From Globomyces pollinis-pini (Eukaryota > Chytridiomycota > Chytridiomycetes > Rhizophydiales > Globomycetaceae), in the NCBI GenBank assembly GCA_025399215.1, contig MU621190.1, positions 1 through 57,028 of the forward strand: 57,028 nucleotides of DNA, read 5' to 3'. The stretch's first letter is position 1, and each line of letters opens with the position of its first letter. The notes beneath the pieces were generated by a model, which saw only the letters and a list, made by a program, of their open reading frames with translations, was not told the origin of the DNA and made no database searches. This document shows, in pieces, positions 11,231 to 27,361 of the stretch. The position numbers and the translations under genes were made by a program.

Positions 11231-12736
11231 ATGCTAATTCAAGTCTGTAAAGTAAATGAATTACAAAATCAAAAGCGTGCTTTAGTCAAATTAATTTCAA
11301 ATTCAAAATATCCAAATCAATTGGTTATTGCCCCGTTTCGTAAGGATTTATATTGTATGGAGTATGTTAAATTCATTTTGATGTTTTAATTAGGTATTTT
11401 ATACTTCATAGTTAATTATAAAGGTCAATATGTCCTCACTCTGGAGGTCCATTACATTTAGGGCCAATCGTACAAGATATTGAAGATTTACAACCACATT
11501 TGATTTGTCCATGGCACGCTTTTCGTTTCTCTGTTATCGATGGAAAGAGTGCTGATGATGATATATTTGAAACTTATGTGTTTAAAATTCATGTGGAAGA
11601 TGATGTAGTATTTCTGGATTATCCTGATGCCGATGCCACAATAGAGTCAATTTCAATTTATGAAGGTCTTTACTGTCTCATTAATTTTCTCAGTACCCCC
11701 AGAGAAAGAAATATTCAACCCAAAAGCTAAAGTATCGGAAAATGTTAAATCAAAGAATGACTATACGTTGGTAGATTGGGCAATTGAAATCTTAAATACA
11801 GCAGGTTACTGAATTACCTGAATTAAATTTCTTTAGATCCATCAGAGAAAGTTCGATTGACCTTTGAAGCATCAAATAAGTGGTTTGATGGGGAAATTTC
11901 AGAAGTATGTCAACTATGATCGAATAATTTAGATAGGATTTTCGAACGAAGTTCCCGACAGACCACCAAGACATGAAGGGCTTGAAGTAGTTGATCATCG
12001 AAAAACAAAAAAGGTTGGAAAGGGTGGATCAGTACAATCTAGAATAGCAATTCTACATGCTCTGGCAAACGTTGAGCAGTGGGCGATTGATTTAGCTTGG
12101 GACATTATTGCTAGATTTGCTAATGTGTCGTACGAAACGAAAAATGGGACTATTCTCTTGAAAGATCAAAGAGAATTCTTCACTGATTTTGTGAGAGTAG
12201 CTAATGAAGAAGCAAAACACTTCAGCTTCTTGGTTGAACGATTAAAAGATTTGGGTGCTTTCTATGGTCAGCTCCCTGTTCATGGGGTATATATGAAGAG
12301 ATTTAACAGTAGGGACTATGGGATTCAGCAACACTGACGGCACATAGCTTACTAGCAAGATTAGCAATTGTTCATATGTAATCTTGCATTAACTAACATT
12401 AGGGTTCATGAAGCTAGAGGACTTGATGTTAATCCTAATACCATTGAGAAGTTTCGCAAGGCTGGTGACATGGAATCGGTTGAAAAACTATCAATTATTC
12501 ATCGTGATGAGATTACACATGTTGCAGCCGGTCAAAGATGTATAGATTTATGTTTCAATCTAAACTTAGGGTTTTCGTGGGTTTGTGCTGTTACAGAAGA
12601 AGATCGTTATGAAAGATTTCATGACATTGTTAAGAATCTGTTCTTTGGCCCATTAAGGCCTCCGTTCAATGAAGAAGATCGGCTAATTGCTGGATTGGAT
12701 CAAAAGTACTACTTACCATTAGCCGAATCAAAATAA
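11231..12736 (+). CDS. Rieske [2Fe-2S] domain fused to DUF455 ferritin-like domain
   Basis: The N-terminal region of about 120 residues is a Rieske-type domain. Its cluster ligands are visible as CPHSGG and CPWHAFRF, two CxH/CxxH pairs about 20 residues apart. The rest is a DUF455 ferritin-like domain with probable di-iron ligands: NVEQWAIDLAWD, NEEAKHFSFLVERL, VHEARGLDV and HRDEITHVAAGQ. Six or so exons are joined by introns of about 25-60 nt. The first (about 11359-11417) restores LYCMESICPHSGG. A T-rich tract precedes ATG 11231. The pairing of a Rieske donor with a di-iron protein suggests an oxygenase or redox enzyme, but the reaction is unknown. Confidence 0.85.
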
Positions 12737-12797
12737 TATATTATGTTTAACATCAGTTGTATTTTTTTTTCCAATTAAACTTCAAACCAATATTTTA

Positions 12798-13390
12798 ATG
12801 GTCTCTTTAAAAAAGAACACAGAAGTCATTACAATTCGAAATCGAAGGTATCAGTTCATTCAACAAAATGAGCATTTTTTTACTATGGATGCTATCAAAG
12901 AACGCAATCCAGAGTCTTACTATGAAATCGTTGGCCAATATATTCCAGCTTCAGAAAGAACGAAAGCATTCCCGGATAGTATGACCTTGATTGATAGAAT
13001 ATATTCAAACTATAACGAATCAAACTATATGAAGCATGTTGAAGAAAAGACAAATGTTGGTGGTGATTTTGTTGAAGAATTTGAAACTGATGAAGAAACT
13101 GAAGATGAAGTGCACACTGAGAAATTGGATAGCATTACAGATATAAATGACATGGTTGATGGTAATACTGATCCTCACATTGAGCGAGAACTGGAGGTAT
13201 GTACATTTCTTATCTCACCTTTAGTTAATTAGAATCATGAAAGAAATGTTTCTCGCAGGGAAGGATGTAATTGCATTTACATTTATGATAGGATGAATTT
13301 GATTATGCACAGATCGATATGAATGAACAACTGGATGATATTCAACAACTAGATCGCGATTTAGAGGATGCATATTTTGATGATGACTAG
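12798..13390 (+). CDS. CCDC97: CCDC97-family protein (DUF2052)
   Basis: This is a small acidic nuclear protein family linked to the spliceosome (SF3B-associated in animals). The family landmarks are RNRRYQFIQQNEHFF, ERNPESYYEIVGQYIPASER, an acidic middle (EEFETDEETEDEVH), the late motif LIRIMKEMFLAGKD, and DEFDYAQIDMNEQLDD. Two introns of 28 and 25 nt lie near 13196-13223 and 13270-13294. The second restores GKD|DEFDY exactly. The gene follows the DUF455 gene by 61 bp on the same strand and converges on DBP10 with a 44 bp gap. Confidence 0.85.
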
Positions 13391-13434
13391 TGCTAGTTCA
13401 ATTGTAGATGTTTATTGATAAATTACATAAAAAT

Positions 13435-16641
<3,207 letters not shown>

Positions 16642-16942
16642 GATGGATAAAAAAAAAAATAAAAAAAAAATTATAGGAAGCTTATTAATGAATGATTCTA
16701 ATTTTATGTAAGGTTATAGAATATAAAACTATAGAAGAATATCAGATATAAAAAGAGTAAGGAGGAAAAGTAGGAAATTAAAATAATGAAATCAACAACA
16801 AACCATAGCATCCATAACTGTAATAAAAGACTATTAACAAAGGTTACTTTAATATCCTTCAAAGTGAAGTTTCTAGGTCTCTTCACATGTCAGTGTCTCA
16901 TGTTTTTCCTGCTCTTTCATTCTCTCTTTTACCCGTAATTTC

Positions 16943-19739
16943 ATGCTTTGGCAGCTTTCCTTTTTGGCTGCTGTAATCCTATCGTTCATCTTGGGTTTCT
17001 TGGCTTGTATAGCTATCCTGGCTTTGCTGATTTACTACTATGTTTACTCTGCTCAATCTCTTAATACTGACTTGAAAAATACTGAAGATTTACATGTACC
17101 TCAATTGGCTATGTCAGGTTGGTTACGTATATCCACTCAGGTTCTATCAGTCGCCGATATAGTCGAAAAACCTGTAAATCGCACTCATGGTATTGTCTTC
17201 TAACTCACCTTTAGTGCCTGAATCATTACTCTCAGGTTGGATGGGTTCAGTGGTCTCGATATATTCAAATACCATCAGCTTGTCTTCCTTCTTGATTTCA
17301 AGGTTTTTAGGTGATGATACAAAAAATTTAATCACTGACAACCCACCAGAGGAAGCTATCCCTTCCACTTATCAGGATTGCTTTGGAGTTCTTCAACACA
17401 AAACACTGTATTTATATACTGATGAAAACAAAGTCGAATGTTGCAGAGTTATTCTGATACCTCAATACAAGGTTTCACTCTATCCGGATACAATAACTGA
17501 ACATGAATATTTTATTAGAAATAATCCAATAGCTCTATTTGCTTACAAAGATATTGGGCAAGATCATCTGGAACAACAATTCTATTTCTATTGCCAAACC
17601 AGCTCCGAGAAAGAAACTTGGTTTATCATTTTGAGACGGGCCGCAAAGCTGCCCGCATTCGCAGACGCTGCAGCTCTATCTTCATTTTACCACGAATTAG
17701 ATCCTATGAAACAGTATGTGGATGCAATGAAAAAATTAGTATCAAGTACCACTGCTGCAGAAGAATGTCCCGAATTAACTGCTACGGCTTGGTTAAATGC
17801 TCTAGTAGGCAGAATGTAATAGATAATTACTCATTGTAGGTTTGTTTCCATTCACGCTAATAAAAACGTTGCTAATTGGGTCACTCAACGTTTGTCCAGG
17901 CACAATATGGAGGACGACGAAGAAGAGGCTTCTTTTTTGGGCACTATAGTTATCCAGGATGTAAATGTCGGAAACTCTTTGCCTGTCTTATCAAATCCAA
18001 AACTTGTCAATATTTCTGTAGATGGAGATATGTTAATTGAAATGGACATTGAATATACTGGGGGAGTACGACTGGAAGCATCTTCTTGCGTTACACTTAG
18101 TGTACCTGCTTGGGTATTAATTAAATCAATCTAACTTTTTACAGGATGCGTACATGAAACCCATTATTGTGCCAATTGTGGTTGCTGTCAAAATTAAAAC
18201 CTTTTCTGCGAGATTGCTACTAAAAATTAAACCTTTTTGGGAATCAAATAGAATTTGGTTTGGGTTTTACAGGCAACCAGAGTTGAAATTAGAGTTAGAA
18301 GTTGAACCAATCATATCCAACAAGTTAATCAAAATACAAATGGTTAATCAGGTTATTGAACAAAGAATTAAGAAAGCTCTGGAAGCGTAATGAATTCAAT
18401 AATAATTTTTAGTTACGTCATGTTACCAAATATGGATGATTTGAGCTTTTGGGACTTCACAGACCTGAATGGATCGCCATTTGCAAATGAATATTCAGAT
18501 TCAGATATAGATGTCTCAGAAGTGGAAACAATGAAAGGAAATACTGCTCCAAATGACCCAACAATTTTCCCAAGTATTGACGAGAATAGCGATGATATTC
18601 AAACGGAAAAGGAATCATTCCTGGAGGCTTCTATGGTCGGAGAAGCATTGGAATCAAACTTCGAGTCACAAACCCCAAGAACCATTCTTCGTCGACAACG
18701 TTCCATTACAAAATACATAGAAGATGTAGAAAAACATTTGCCAAACTTTTCAGAAATGTCTTCAATAGATACTGAACTTAGAAATTATAGACCTTTAGAC
18801 AAACTAAATCACGCAAAACCATTAGGTTCTCCAACTACAAATCCTTTACCAACTCCACCACCTAGAAGTGGCGATCCTTTTCAATTCCCCCCAAAACTTA
18901 CAGAAGAATACTTGAATTCAATTAATTCGAACTTTAAACAAACAAATTCAGACTCAAGTATATCAGATAATGATATGAATAAAGAGCCACTGTTTGACAT
19001 ATCAGATAACACCTCACAGAGCTCATATTCGTACACTGAATACCTAGGAGACGCTGCATATACGCTTGGAAATTTTACACGTAAAATTGGGTTAGATTCT
19101 ACCGCAAAATCTGTAGCAAGCTCTGTCGCAGAATATGCGCAACCTGCTGTAGAGTTTGCACAGCAACAGACACAATCTTATAAACAAATTGTACAAGATA
19201 AAGCAGCCAACTTAGGATTAACTGCCATCGAAAAACTTGGATTAGCTGCATCGCAACAAAATCGTCGTCTTGCTACCATTTCTTCAGATAACGAAGGATC
19301 AAGTACGGACTCTGATATTTCAAAGTCATCCGAATTAAAAAATCCTAAAAAGGCGAAACTCAATACTTGGAGTGTGTTAGGGTTGAATATCTCTACTAGT
19401 GCACCATCTTCAGATGCTCCAATCGTTCATCGCCATCGCTCTGCTGGTCATAGCCAACGAGGTATTTCGGTCTATTCAGAGTCGTCATTCAATTCATCAC
19501 AATCACTGGCACCATGGGCAAGTGAATCGAATTTACAAGAAGATAGTACAGGAAATAATGAAACTACAGAAGAGCCAAATAGTTCTAAAATTTCTAATGT
19601 GGATCCGTCTTTGGTTTATATGGATGGCAGCGGATTGAAACTTCGATCCATCAACGGAAGAATACGAGATCAATATGCATCTATAGAGGGAGATTTGACC
19701 CCGAAACTAACTTCATTTAGGAGGTTCGAATCTCCTTAG
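16943..19739 (+). CDS. NVJ2: Nvj2/TEX2-like SMP-domain lipid-transfer protein with long C-terminal tail
   Basis: This is an ER membrane-contact-site protein of the TEX2/Nvj2 family, which carries lipids through an SMP domain. The N-terminal transmembrane segment is LAAVILSFILGFLACIAILA. A split PH-like domain follows (SGWMGSVVSIYSN, CFGVLQHKTLYLYTDEN, YCQTSSEKETWFIILRRA). The SMP domain starts near ELTATAWLNALVGRMF and runs through LVNISVDGDMLIEMDIEYTG to KLIKIQMVNQVIEQRIKKAL. A 26-nt intron near 18388 joins this to YVMLPNMDD, the expected family ending. The frame then continues for about 430 residues of acidic, Ser/Thr-rich sequence that contains an Ala/Gln-rich probable amphipathic helix (about 19045-19270). 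ATG 16943 follows a pyrimidine-rich stretch. Confidence 0.87.
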
Positions 19740-19779
19740 CAATTTCTTATTTAACAATACATTATAGAATTAATCATTT

Positions 19780-21665
19780 TTAAATTTTATTAAGCGCATC
19801 CAGAAAAATGGTTTTGAGGGATTCAATTGATTCAGATCCGACCGACACTCTAATTAGATATGGACATACATTGTAGTTAATTGCCCATTCTCGTTCATAA
19901 TAGTGAGCTAACAAGGTGTATGGACTTGCCAAGGTGAAATTTGTTCCCAAAGATGGACCTTTCTGAACTTGCAAAGCATCATAAAACTTGATGGCATCCA
20001 TTTCTGAATGTAAAATTAATGAAAACAGTCCTCCATAACCAACTTCAGATTTTGCAACTGCCAAATAATTCTCTGGTGTAATATACTTTGGATAATAAAT
20101 CTTGGAAACTAAAAAAAGGATTAATCAAAAACAAAAACCTTTTGGGTGATTACACAACAAGTCACAAATCGTTTCCGCATTTCGATTAATGATATCAATA
20201 CGAGAATGAAACCGTCTAGAATTACGTTCCAAAAACAAAACATCATCATGCCAAACTAAATCTCGATACGACCGATTAACAAATTCCATTATCTTTGTTG
20301 TCATTGATGTATTTGGATTTACTACTAGTGATCCGCCCATAACATTTGAATCACCACTAAATATCTTTGTTAGTGATGAAACTAGCATATGACAATATGG
20401 TAATACGTTGATGTTGACAAAATTTCCAATTGTTTCATCAATAATCAATATAAAGTTAAACTTGTTTGCTAATTCCCATAACTCTTTGATGGGTGGTGAT
20501 ACTAACAATGGATTGCTGGGGAATTCGCAATATAGAGCTGATATATGGGTTGTCTGTAATAGCGTTTTTAACTCATTCAAATCATTGTCTTCGCCAAATC
20601 CATAGAATATACATCCAGATCCAAACTTTTCTTGTAATTTCAATGTATCAATATATGGGAATCTAACAATAAATAGGCGTTTTCATACCCAAATTGAACG
20701 CTCTTTAAACCTGGGTACAATGCTAAAGTGATTTGATGTGAATAGTATATGGCAGACATTCCAGAGGGAAACAAAAAAACATGATTTTCACATATTTCGT
20801 TGCTAGAACGATTCATTTCGATCTTTGACATTTCACTGTCATCGATAGCATCTCCAAGCACTCCAGCAATTCTAAATGTTAAATTTATATATCCAACCTT
20901 TTCTTTAAAGTTATTCGTGCTTCACTAACTAATGAAACATCTAAATTTCGGCCAAATCGTTCTTCTAGAAAAACAGATTGTTCACGATTAATTGTATTTG
21001 TTTGTAGTTGTTCATCAAACTCTCGGCTTAAAGATTTATGAGATTTGACATCGGATGGTCCTGTACAAGGCTTTGACTGATTGCGGTAAAAAGATCGCTC
21101 AATTTCCAATTCAAATAAACAAAATTCAGCAAATCTGGAAGAGATTCCTGTTCCTGTGTGTTGCCAAAATTGTTTTGCAGTTCCACTGACATTCTCTGGA
21201 AACAAAATGATATATAATTTAGGAACATTTGATTTTTTTGTAAGATTGGATCCCTGTACCAGTAACTCCACCAAACGAATCTTTAATGTGGGGGAATTGG
21301 TTTGACGCTTAATAAATTGACGACACTCCAAACAGGCATCACGGGAATTTAGAATCAAAACTGATTCAGATTCAGTCCCAAATTGATTAAGACAATAATT
21401 AAATAACTTCCAATATCAAATCGATGCACAAATACCTTTTTGACAGTGGGATGAAAAACGAAACGAGGATAACCTGATGAACTGATGAGTATTCTTATAT
21501 ATACAAAATACCTCCTTTCATGGCTTTAATGATTTTTTGATCACCCTCTTCATAACCAACGTTGTCTGACCATTTAGGCAGTGATACAGATACAGCTAGA
21601 TATTAGTTTTCTCGATACATACCATGTGCAGTATCAGGAATCGTTAGTCCAACGGGGGTGCTCAT
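19780..21665 (-). CDS. STR2: Cystathionine gamma-synthase, fungal Str2 type
   Basis: This PLP enzyme condenses an O-acyl-homoserine with cysteine to form cystathionine in transsulfuration and methionine synthesis. The fungal-type N-terminus is visible: MSTPVGLTIPDTAH, VSVSLPKWSDNVGYEEGD, YPRFVFHP. A region with FGRNLDVSLVSEARITLKKRL follows, then the PLP fold: HVFLFPSGMSAIY, YCEFPSNPLL, LIIDETIGNF and the Lys region SSLTKIFSGDSNVMGGSLV. It ends in the GGLFSLIL and ASPYTLL blocks. The overall length of about 580 residues suits the long fungal enzymes rather than bacterial MetB. Several short introns are present. The start at 21665 lies 188 bp from the divergent YEATS gene. Confidence 0.88.
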
Positions 21666-21853
21666 TTATATTTCCAAGTTAAAGGTAAAGGATTTCTGGA
21701 GATTTGAAGCTGATGAAAAAGTGTTACTGCCCACTTAAGGAATTCGTACAAATGAAAAGGAAGAATATTGTAAGCAAAGAAATCATATCTGTTGTTTTTA
21801 ATCTGTATTCCAAACATGTTGGTGTATATTTTTTCCCTGTGTTGAACATACAT

Positions 21854-24429
21854 GAAATCGGATGACCAAAAACTGAGATTGACTGAAATATTGACATCGC
21901 AATTTGATTTAGAAATCCATTTGAAGAGACAGGAAATTGCTTCAATAAAGCAGGAAATTAGAAGGTTGCAAATCTAAGTGATTAATCTTTTCAGGTACCT
22001 ACAGCATAATCAGATTGATATTTTAATAGGTAACCTAGAGTAATTGAATAAATAGAAAGGTGAATGATAGCCAGTTAATTTCTTTAGAGGTGAATTGTTA
22101 CGAGAAACATTGCATCATGTGTAACTAAACGATTTAACCAAATTGAATAGCATCGCAACTCAGGAATTACCAACAGAACTACAATTAACAGAATTACAAT
22201 TGTCATCTAACACTGGGGAACGGTTCACTAATTTATACCAATTGGATGATCCATTTGAAGACTTAAATGATGGGAATCTGTACACACGTCTAGAGGATGG
22301 AACATATGTCAAGTGATTATAGAATCACCCAATTAATCCGATAGAATTGTATGTCCTGATTGTGAACGGTCAAATTTCCTTAATATGCAAGGTTTTGTTA
22401 ATCATTGTCGAATTGTACATCAGCTTGAATTTCCTTCGCATGGAGAAGCAGCTAATCGATGTGGCATGAAAATTGTACTGATTTATTAAATAATTGAAAT
22501 AGGATGAATCAATTCTACCATCAAACCATCCTGTTCATAGAATGGAAGCAAAGTCTAATCCATTACCAATTCCATTGAGCTTCTCGCTGATGGGTGCTAA
22601 GTTAAGATTTTTATCATTAATTATAGACCAAAAAGTGAGATCGAGGTTTATCAATTGGTTATTAATGTAAGGCACCAAAAATCAAAGAATATGATGAAGA
22701 AATTGATATGCTTGATATGATTCCGATGAAAAATCTTAATCTGGCACCTATATACCATGATAGCCAAGATTGTGATGATGAAGTATTACCTGATGCAGAA
22801 GATCAGACTATGGAATCTGATGATAATGACTCCACAACATTCGATGCATCAGAAATACAGTACATATTTAAACTTTACTTAAATGCAGAGCTTCCAGTGA
22901 TCAAAATGGTGCAAAAACGGGATCTAGATTCCATATTAAGAAGTTGCTTGTTGTAGGAAACTCATCAAGATACATTGGAAACAGTAAACTCTTGTTTTCT
23001 AAAAATAGGTGATAAGAACTTGGATACCTATCAATACCGTTGGATGATTTATTTGAATGGAACTACGAAGGAGGTTACAAAAAGCTAGTTTATATTAGGA
23101 CACCGAAAACATGCAAAAATACATCAGAAAAGTTAGATTCTTTCTTCATCCGGACTTTCGACCGAACGACATTATTGATGTTGAAAAGCCTCCATACCAT
23201 CTATCCAGATATGGGTGGGGTGAGTGCCCTGTTAGATTGCAAATTCATTTCCATGATTCAAGAAACTTGCCAATTAATATCATTCATGTTCTTAAAGTAC
23301 CTACAATTGGTTAATATTCTAGTTGGATCACTATAAGACTGGTAGACATGTTAAGGGCATCGAAAGAAAATTGGAAATAGAACTTGATCGCAACACCAAA
23401 TTTTTAACAGATGATGATATAGAAACTTTGGAGATGAAACAATTAATACTTTCTGAATTACCGAAAGAGCGTGCTGATTTAAGTGAAGAAGTTGAGTTTG
23501 ACCCGGACACATGTTTATGGTTGGAAAATATTTGTAAAAGATTTCCTATAATAGTTCAAGGTATGGTGAGTTTAGTTAATCTCAATAAAAGAATCGATGT
23601 CTGATATCAGATTCAACTACAGCACTGCCAAATCTTTACAAGGTAGGAAAATTATATTAAAGGTAGAATACATGTCGTGGACTATGGGGAAACGAAAAGC
23701 AACGGAGGTAATACCGTTTTTTATTGATTCTTAAAAGTTCCAGCGGGCAAGGTTGATCAGACAGCATTTACAAATACGACTTCCTGATTCGAACATTCGA
23801 ACTAAAACAGTTATACTGTGGTGTAGAGCTCATGGATTCACACCGGTGGGCATGATTAAAGGAAAACAAACAACAGCTCCAATTGCAAAAGGGTTTTGCA
23901 AAGTTTGTGGACTTTTACATACGAAAGCAACCTGTCCTCCCATCTTTTTCAACTCATTTACTCCTTTTGATTTGATATACAATAGCGACTTTCCAACTGG
24001 TAACATATTTATGATATTTATTTGCAGAGCGAAGAGAAGAAATCATTGAATTAGACACACCTGTACAGGAACTGAAGAAGTTGATTTTGCCTGAACTATT
24101 TAATCTGGCTAATTTAAAATTAATTGTATCAGCGAATGAGTTAAATTGGATTACGAATACAATCGAAAGCATACAAACGCCGAATAGCAATCTATCGCAA
24201 TCTGCTGCTTGTATTGTAGTTTTGGTAAGACGTCATAAAAGCTAATTTTTAGGCCGTAAAAATATTTCTAAGGAGATTACTGTCCAATTCCATTAAAAAA
24301 TATCGATCCCATCATAAAGAATTTGTTCGTGATGCCATATTAGTCCCTCCATTCATTTACGATTCGATCAAAGATTTTGAAAATATGTCTTTCTTACGAA
24401 ACCATTACTTTAGTGCCATTGACTCTTAA
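21854..24429 (+). CDS. YEATS2: YEATS2-like acetyl-lysine reader with zinc-finger regions
   Basis: This is a chromatin reader of the YEATS2 class (ATAC subunit in animals). An N-terminal helix (LTEILTSQFDLEIHLKRQE) precedes a C2H2-like segment (CPDCERSNFLNMQGFVNHCRI...H). The YEATS domain reads VGNSSRYIG, QYRWMIYLNG, VRFFLHPDFRPNDII, EKPPYHLSRYGWGECPVRLQ and IHFHDSRNLPINIIH. The C-terminal part has WCRAHGFTP followed by FCKVCGLLHTKATCP, a second Cys/His unit like the YEATS2 C-terminus. About twelve short introns are needed. The first may use a GC donor near 21970. The TAA at 24427-24429 is 62 bp from the convergent TAF12 stop. Confidence 0.85.
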
Positions 24430-24491
24430 ATATAATAATTATCTATTAATACGATAAAAAGAATATGATTCAAGTTTTTTAATACAATAAC

Positions 24492-26424
24492 CTAATTACC
24501 CCCATTTGAAGAGATGGATTCAACACTGTCTCCGATAACACTACATTCTTGTGCACTTTCATCTGTCCCGCCGGTGCCATTTTCAACAATGTCCTTTTCT
24601 ATATCAACGGCCAATTCTGGTGATTCTTTCAGTTCCACAGATGACAGTAATTCGGTCGCATTCCGCTCTTTAACTATATATTTGTTTAATACAGCTTGTG
24701 ATTCTTCTTTCTTCTGTTTTGAAATCGCTGCCAGTTTAGTTGTATGAGTGGATGATGGAGTAATCTTCTTTATCTTGTTTAGGGTTTCTAGTTGAAAACC
24801 AGGTATATTTATATTCCAATTTTGCTCTAAGAGGTTAACTAAACAAAATTTTACCCAACTCTAGCTGTATATCTCTAACTCGAACGGTTTTAGATCCACA
24901 GTGTTTGGCAATCTTACACGCCCGATATGCAACATTTTCAATAAAATGATCAGCGAATTTCAATAATGACTATTTCGTTAAATCAATCAAAATTACATCT
25001 TCGGTATCTGGCTCTAGTGTTTCTCGCGGATCCAGCTCTGCTAAAAGAAAATGAAGCTTCCTTTTAGAAAGATTGGTGCCGGTGACAGGTGTAGACTGGG
25101 GTATGGGTTCTCGATTGGTGAAAAGAGACGATGTTTGATCCATTTTTTGTCCTTGTTGTAGTGAGTTTGGGTATCCAGAAAATGCAGTGTGCTGCTCTAC
25201 TAATCCATGCAATTTTTGACTTTGGAAGCATTTTTGCGATTGTTGAGGTGCTCGAGAAAATAATTGTCCATTCGGTCGCGGTTGGCCGTTTGTCATTTGA
25301 TTTGTCATTGGCATATGACTACCATTTAGCTGATTAGGTAAGTTAGGGTTCATTGCCATTGAATTTGGATGCGTATTCATTCCTAAAGGTCTTATCATAT
25401 TATTTTTCATTTGGTTGGCTAATATGTGGTGGTTAATGGTATTTCCGTTTAAGGCATTAGGTGTTTTAGGGGTGTTGGCTTTCATAGTGCTACTATCACC
25501 ATTAACATGATTTGCCAGCGAAAAGCCTGATGAAATGATTAGTTTTAATAATAGAGAAAACCATTTGTATTTGGGCTCGCTCCATTAAAGCCTATATATA
25601 AACTAAACGCTCAAAAAACCTTGTATATTTGCAGCTGTTACTCCAGCAAAGCCTAAAATTAATATATAAATGTCTCTACCCATGGCATTATTTGGCGCAG
25701 TGAAATCTAACGCGTTATACTCTAAAGATCTTACTGTTCGCTCCATTCGGCATTGTGAATGCTATTCATTAAACAAATAAATAGTACCAGGCATATTATT
25801 CAACTGAGGCCGCATGTTATTGACATTCATAGGATTTTTTGCGATATTGAATGTAAGACTGTTTTGGGCAGCCAGCTGCATCAACAATTGTTGATTTGGA
25901 GGTCTAACAGAGTTATTAAAAAATGCATTGTTTTGCTGAGGGGCAATATTTTGTAAATGTGGTCGTATCTGGTTTGCTAGAACTTTAGGTGATTGTGTAA
26001 GTTGTGTGTGTTGAGGTGTGCCAGGATTTGAATACAAAGGAGAGCCGATCTACAGGATAAACGTACGTTCAAATTACAATCTGTTGATTTCTTTTCTGCT
26101 GGTTATTCAATTGGGTTTGAGCGTATAATTGATTCAAATTAAGCTGCCTCTGTATCTGGGATCTTTGAACAGGATTTAAATTCTGCAGATTAAAATTCCT
26201 CGCTTGTTGTTGAAACATTTGGAATTGCTGAGGAGTTAGTTGAGCTGGTTGCGATAAATTTTGATTATTGTTGGTATTGTTTGTAATATTTAAGTTATCT
26301 ACAAAGCAGTTAGAGAAAATCCAGGTTGATATACCTAAAGCTGAGTTAATACTAAGACTGGATCACTTTCTATTTTGATTGGATGGACAGTTGTAGGGTG
26401 TTTTGAGTGACCTGTTTCGCTCAT
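24492..26424 (-). CDS. TAF12: TFIID/SAGA subunit TAF12 with Asn/Gln-rich N-terminus
   Basis: This is a histone-fold subunit of TFIID and SAGA. The fold is recognisable as LSKRKLHFLLAELDPRETL, EPDTEDVILI, HFIENVAYRACKIAKHCGS and KTVRVRDIQLELEQ, followed by the signature WNINIPGF. The N-terminal region of more than 350 residues is rich in Asn, Gln, Pro and Met (NAFFNNSVRPPNQQLLMQLA, LNNQQKRNQQ), as in yeast Taf12. The C-terminal tail is acidic and Ser-rich. Several introns interrupt it. ATG 26424 gives MSETGHSKHPTTVHP and lies only 48 bp from the divergent WKF-domain gene, so the two share a minimal promoter. Confidence 0.87.
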
Positions 26425-26472
26425 TGATTTTATTGAAGTGAAAAATTATTTATACTCTTCACTTTCCAATTC

Positions 26473-27293
26473 ATGTCTTATCAACCTCAACCTAAAAAAC
26501 TTCGATTCGACGAAGAAGGTGAAGTCAAAGAAACCATTGAAGGAGTTCTGGAAGTAGAAACGCCAGTGGAGACAGTTGGTCTGACTGAAGAACAGAAGGA
26601 ATTGAAATTACAATCAAAACTCTCAAAAAGAAATAGACTAAGGAAAAAGAAAGTTCAAAAAGAAGTAGCCTTTCATAAGGCATTGTTTGGTGATAAGGAA
26701 GAGGCAACCAAATCAGCAAATTCAGAGACTGTTCAAGCTGAAGTATCTCCAGATTTAAAATCAGCAGATGCTACCGATTCAAAAAAGAAAGAAAAGTCTA
26801 GTAAAGTCGTTGAATCGAAAGAAAAGGAATCCAAGGATGTAACCGTAATTGAAGATAAGGAAACAAAAGCTAAAAAGGCATCGTTATATTACCTATCACA
26901 ATTCATCAACGATAAGCAAAACTGGAAATTTCAAAAAGTTAGGCAAACATGTAATTCAATTTCAATCTAATCTTAAAAAGGGATTTTAAGAAACCTGTAT
27001 TATCAACATCAAGTAATGATTCTTCATCTCTCTAACATGTAGATTGATAATGCGCAGTTCAAAAACGCATTGTTGTATATGGCTAATATGGGATCGAAAG
27101 CTAAAGCAGAAACAATTGAAGAAGCAAAGTTGATGATTGAACAAGCAAACAATTCAAAAAAGCAGCAAGAAGACGAGCAAGAAGAAGGTGATGAAAAGGT
27201 AGTACCGGTGTCGTTAATCAGTAGGCTATCGAGCAAATGGAAATCACTGACACTATTTTGAAACGTGCAAAAAAGATTGTTAAACAATTATAG
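26473..27293 (+). CDS. WKF-domain protein (C7orf50-like)
   Basis: This belongs to a small basic nuclear/nucleolar protein family. An N-terminal Lys/Glu-rich region with RNRLRKKKVQKEVAFHK precedes the WKF domain: LYYLSQFINDKQNWKFQKVR, QTWILRNLYY, IDNAQFKNALLYMANMGSKA and IEEAKLMIEQ. Three introns were resolved. A 40-nt-class intron after RQT completes the Trp codon as T|GG. A 31-nt intron precedes IDNAQF. A 26-nt intron (gtagta...cagtag) leads into the true ending AIEQMEITDTILKRAKKIVK. Without the last intron the frame would end in an unrelated tail. The molecular role of the family is not established. Confidence 0.82.
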
Positions 27294-27361
27294 ATTACTA
27301 ATATTTATGGCTTAAAAGAATTCATCAATAAATTAATCTTATCATTCAATGGATTGATTTA

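Noticed and set aside
16704..16886. Hydrophobic open frame on the minus strand upstream of DBP10
   Set aside because: It lies in the A+T-rich divergent promoter between DBP10 and the TEX2/Nvj2 gene. Phe/Leu/Ile-rich content is expected of translated A+T-rich DNA.
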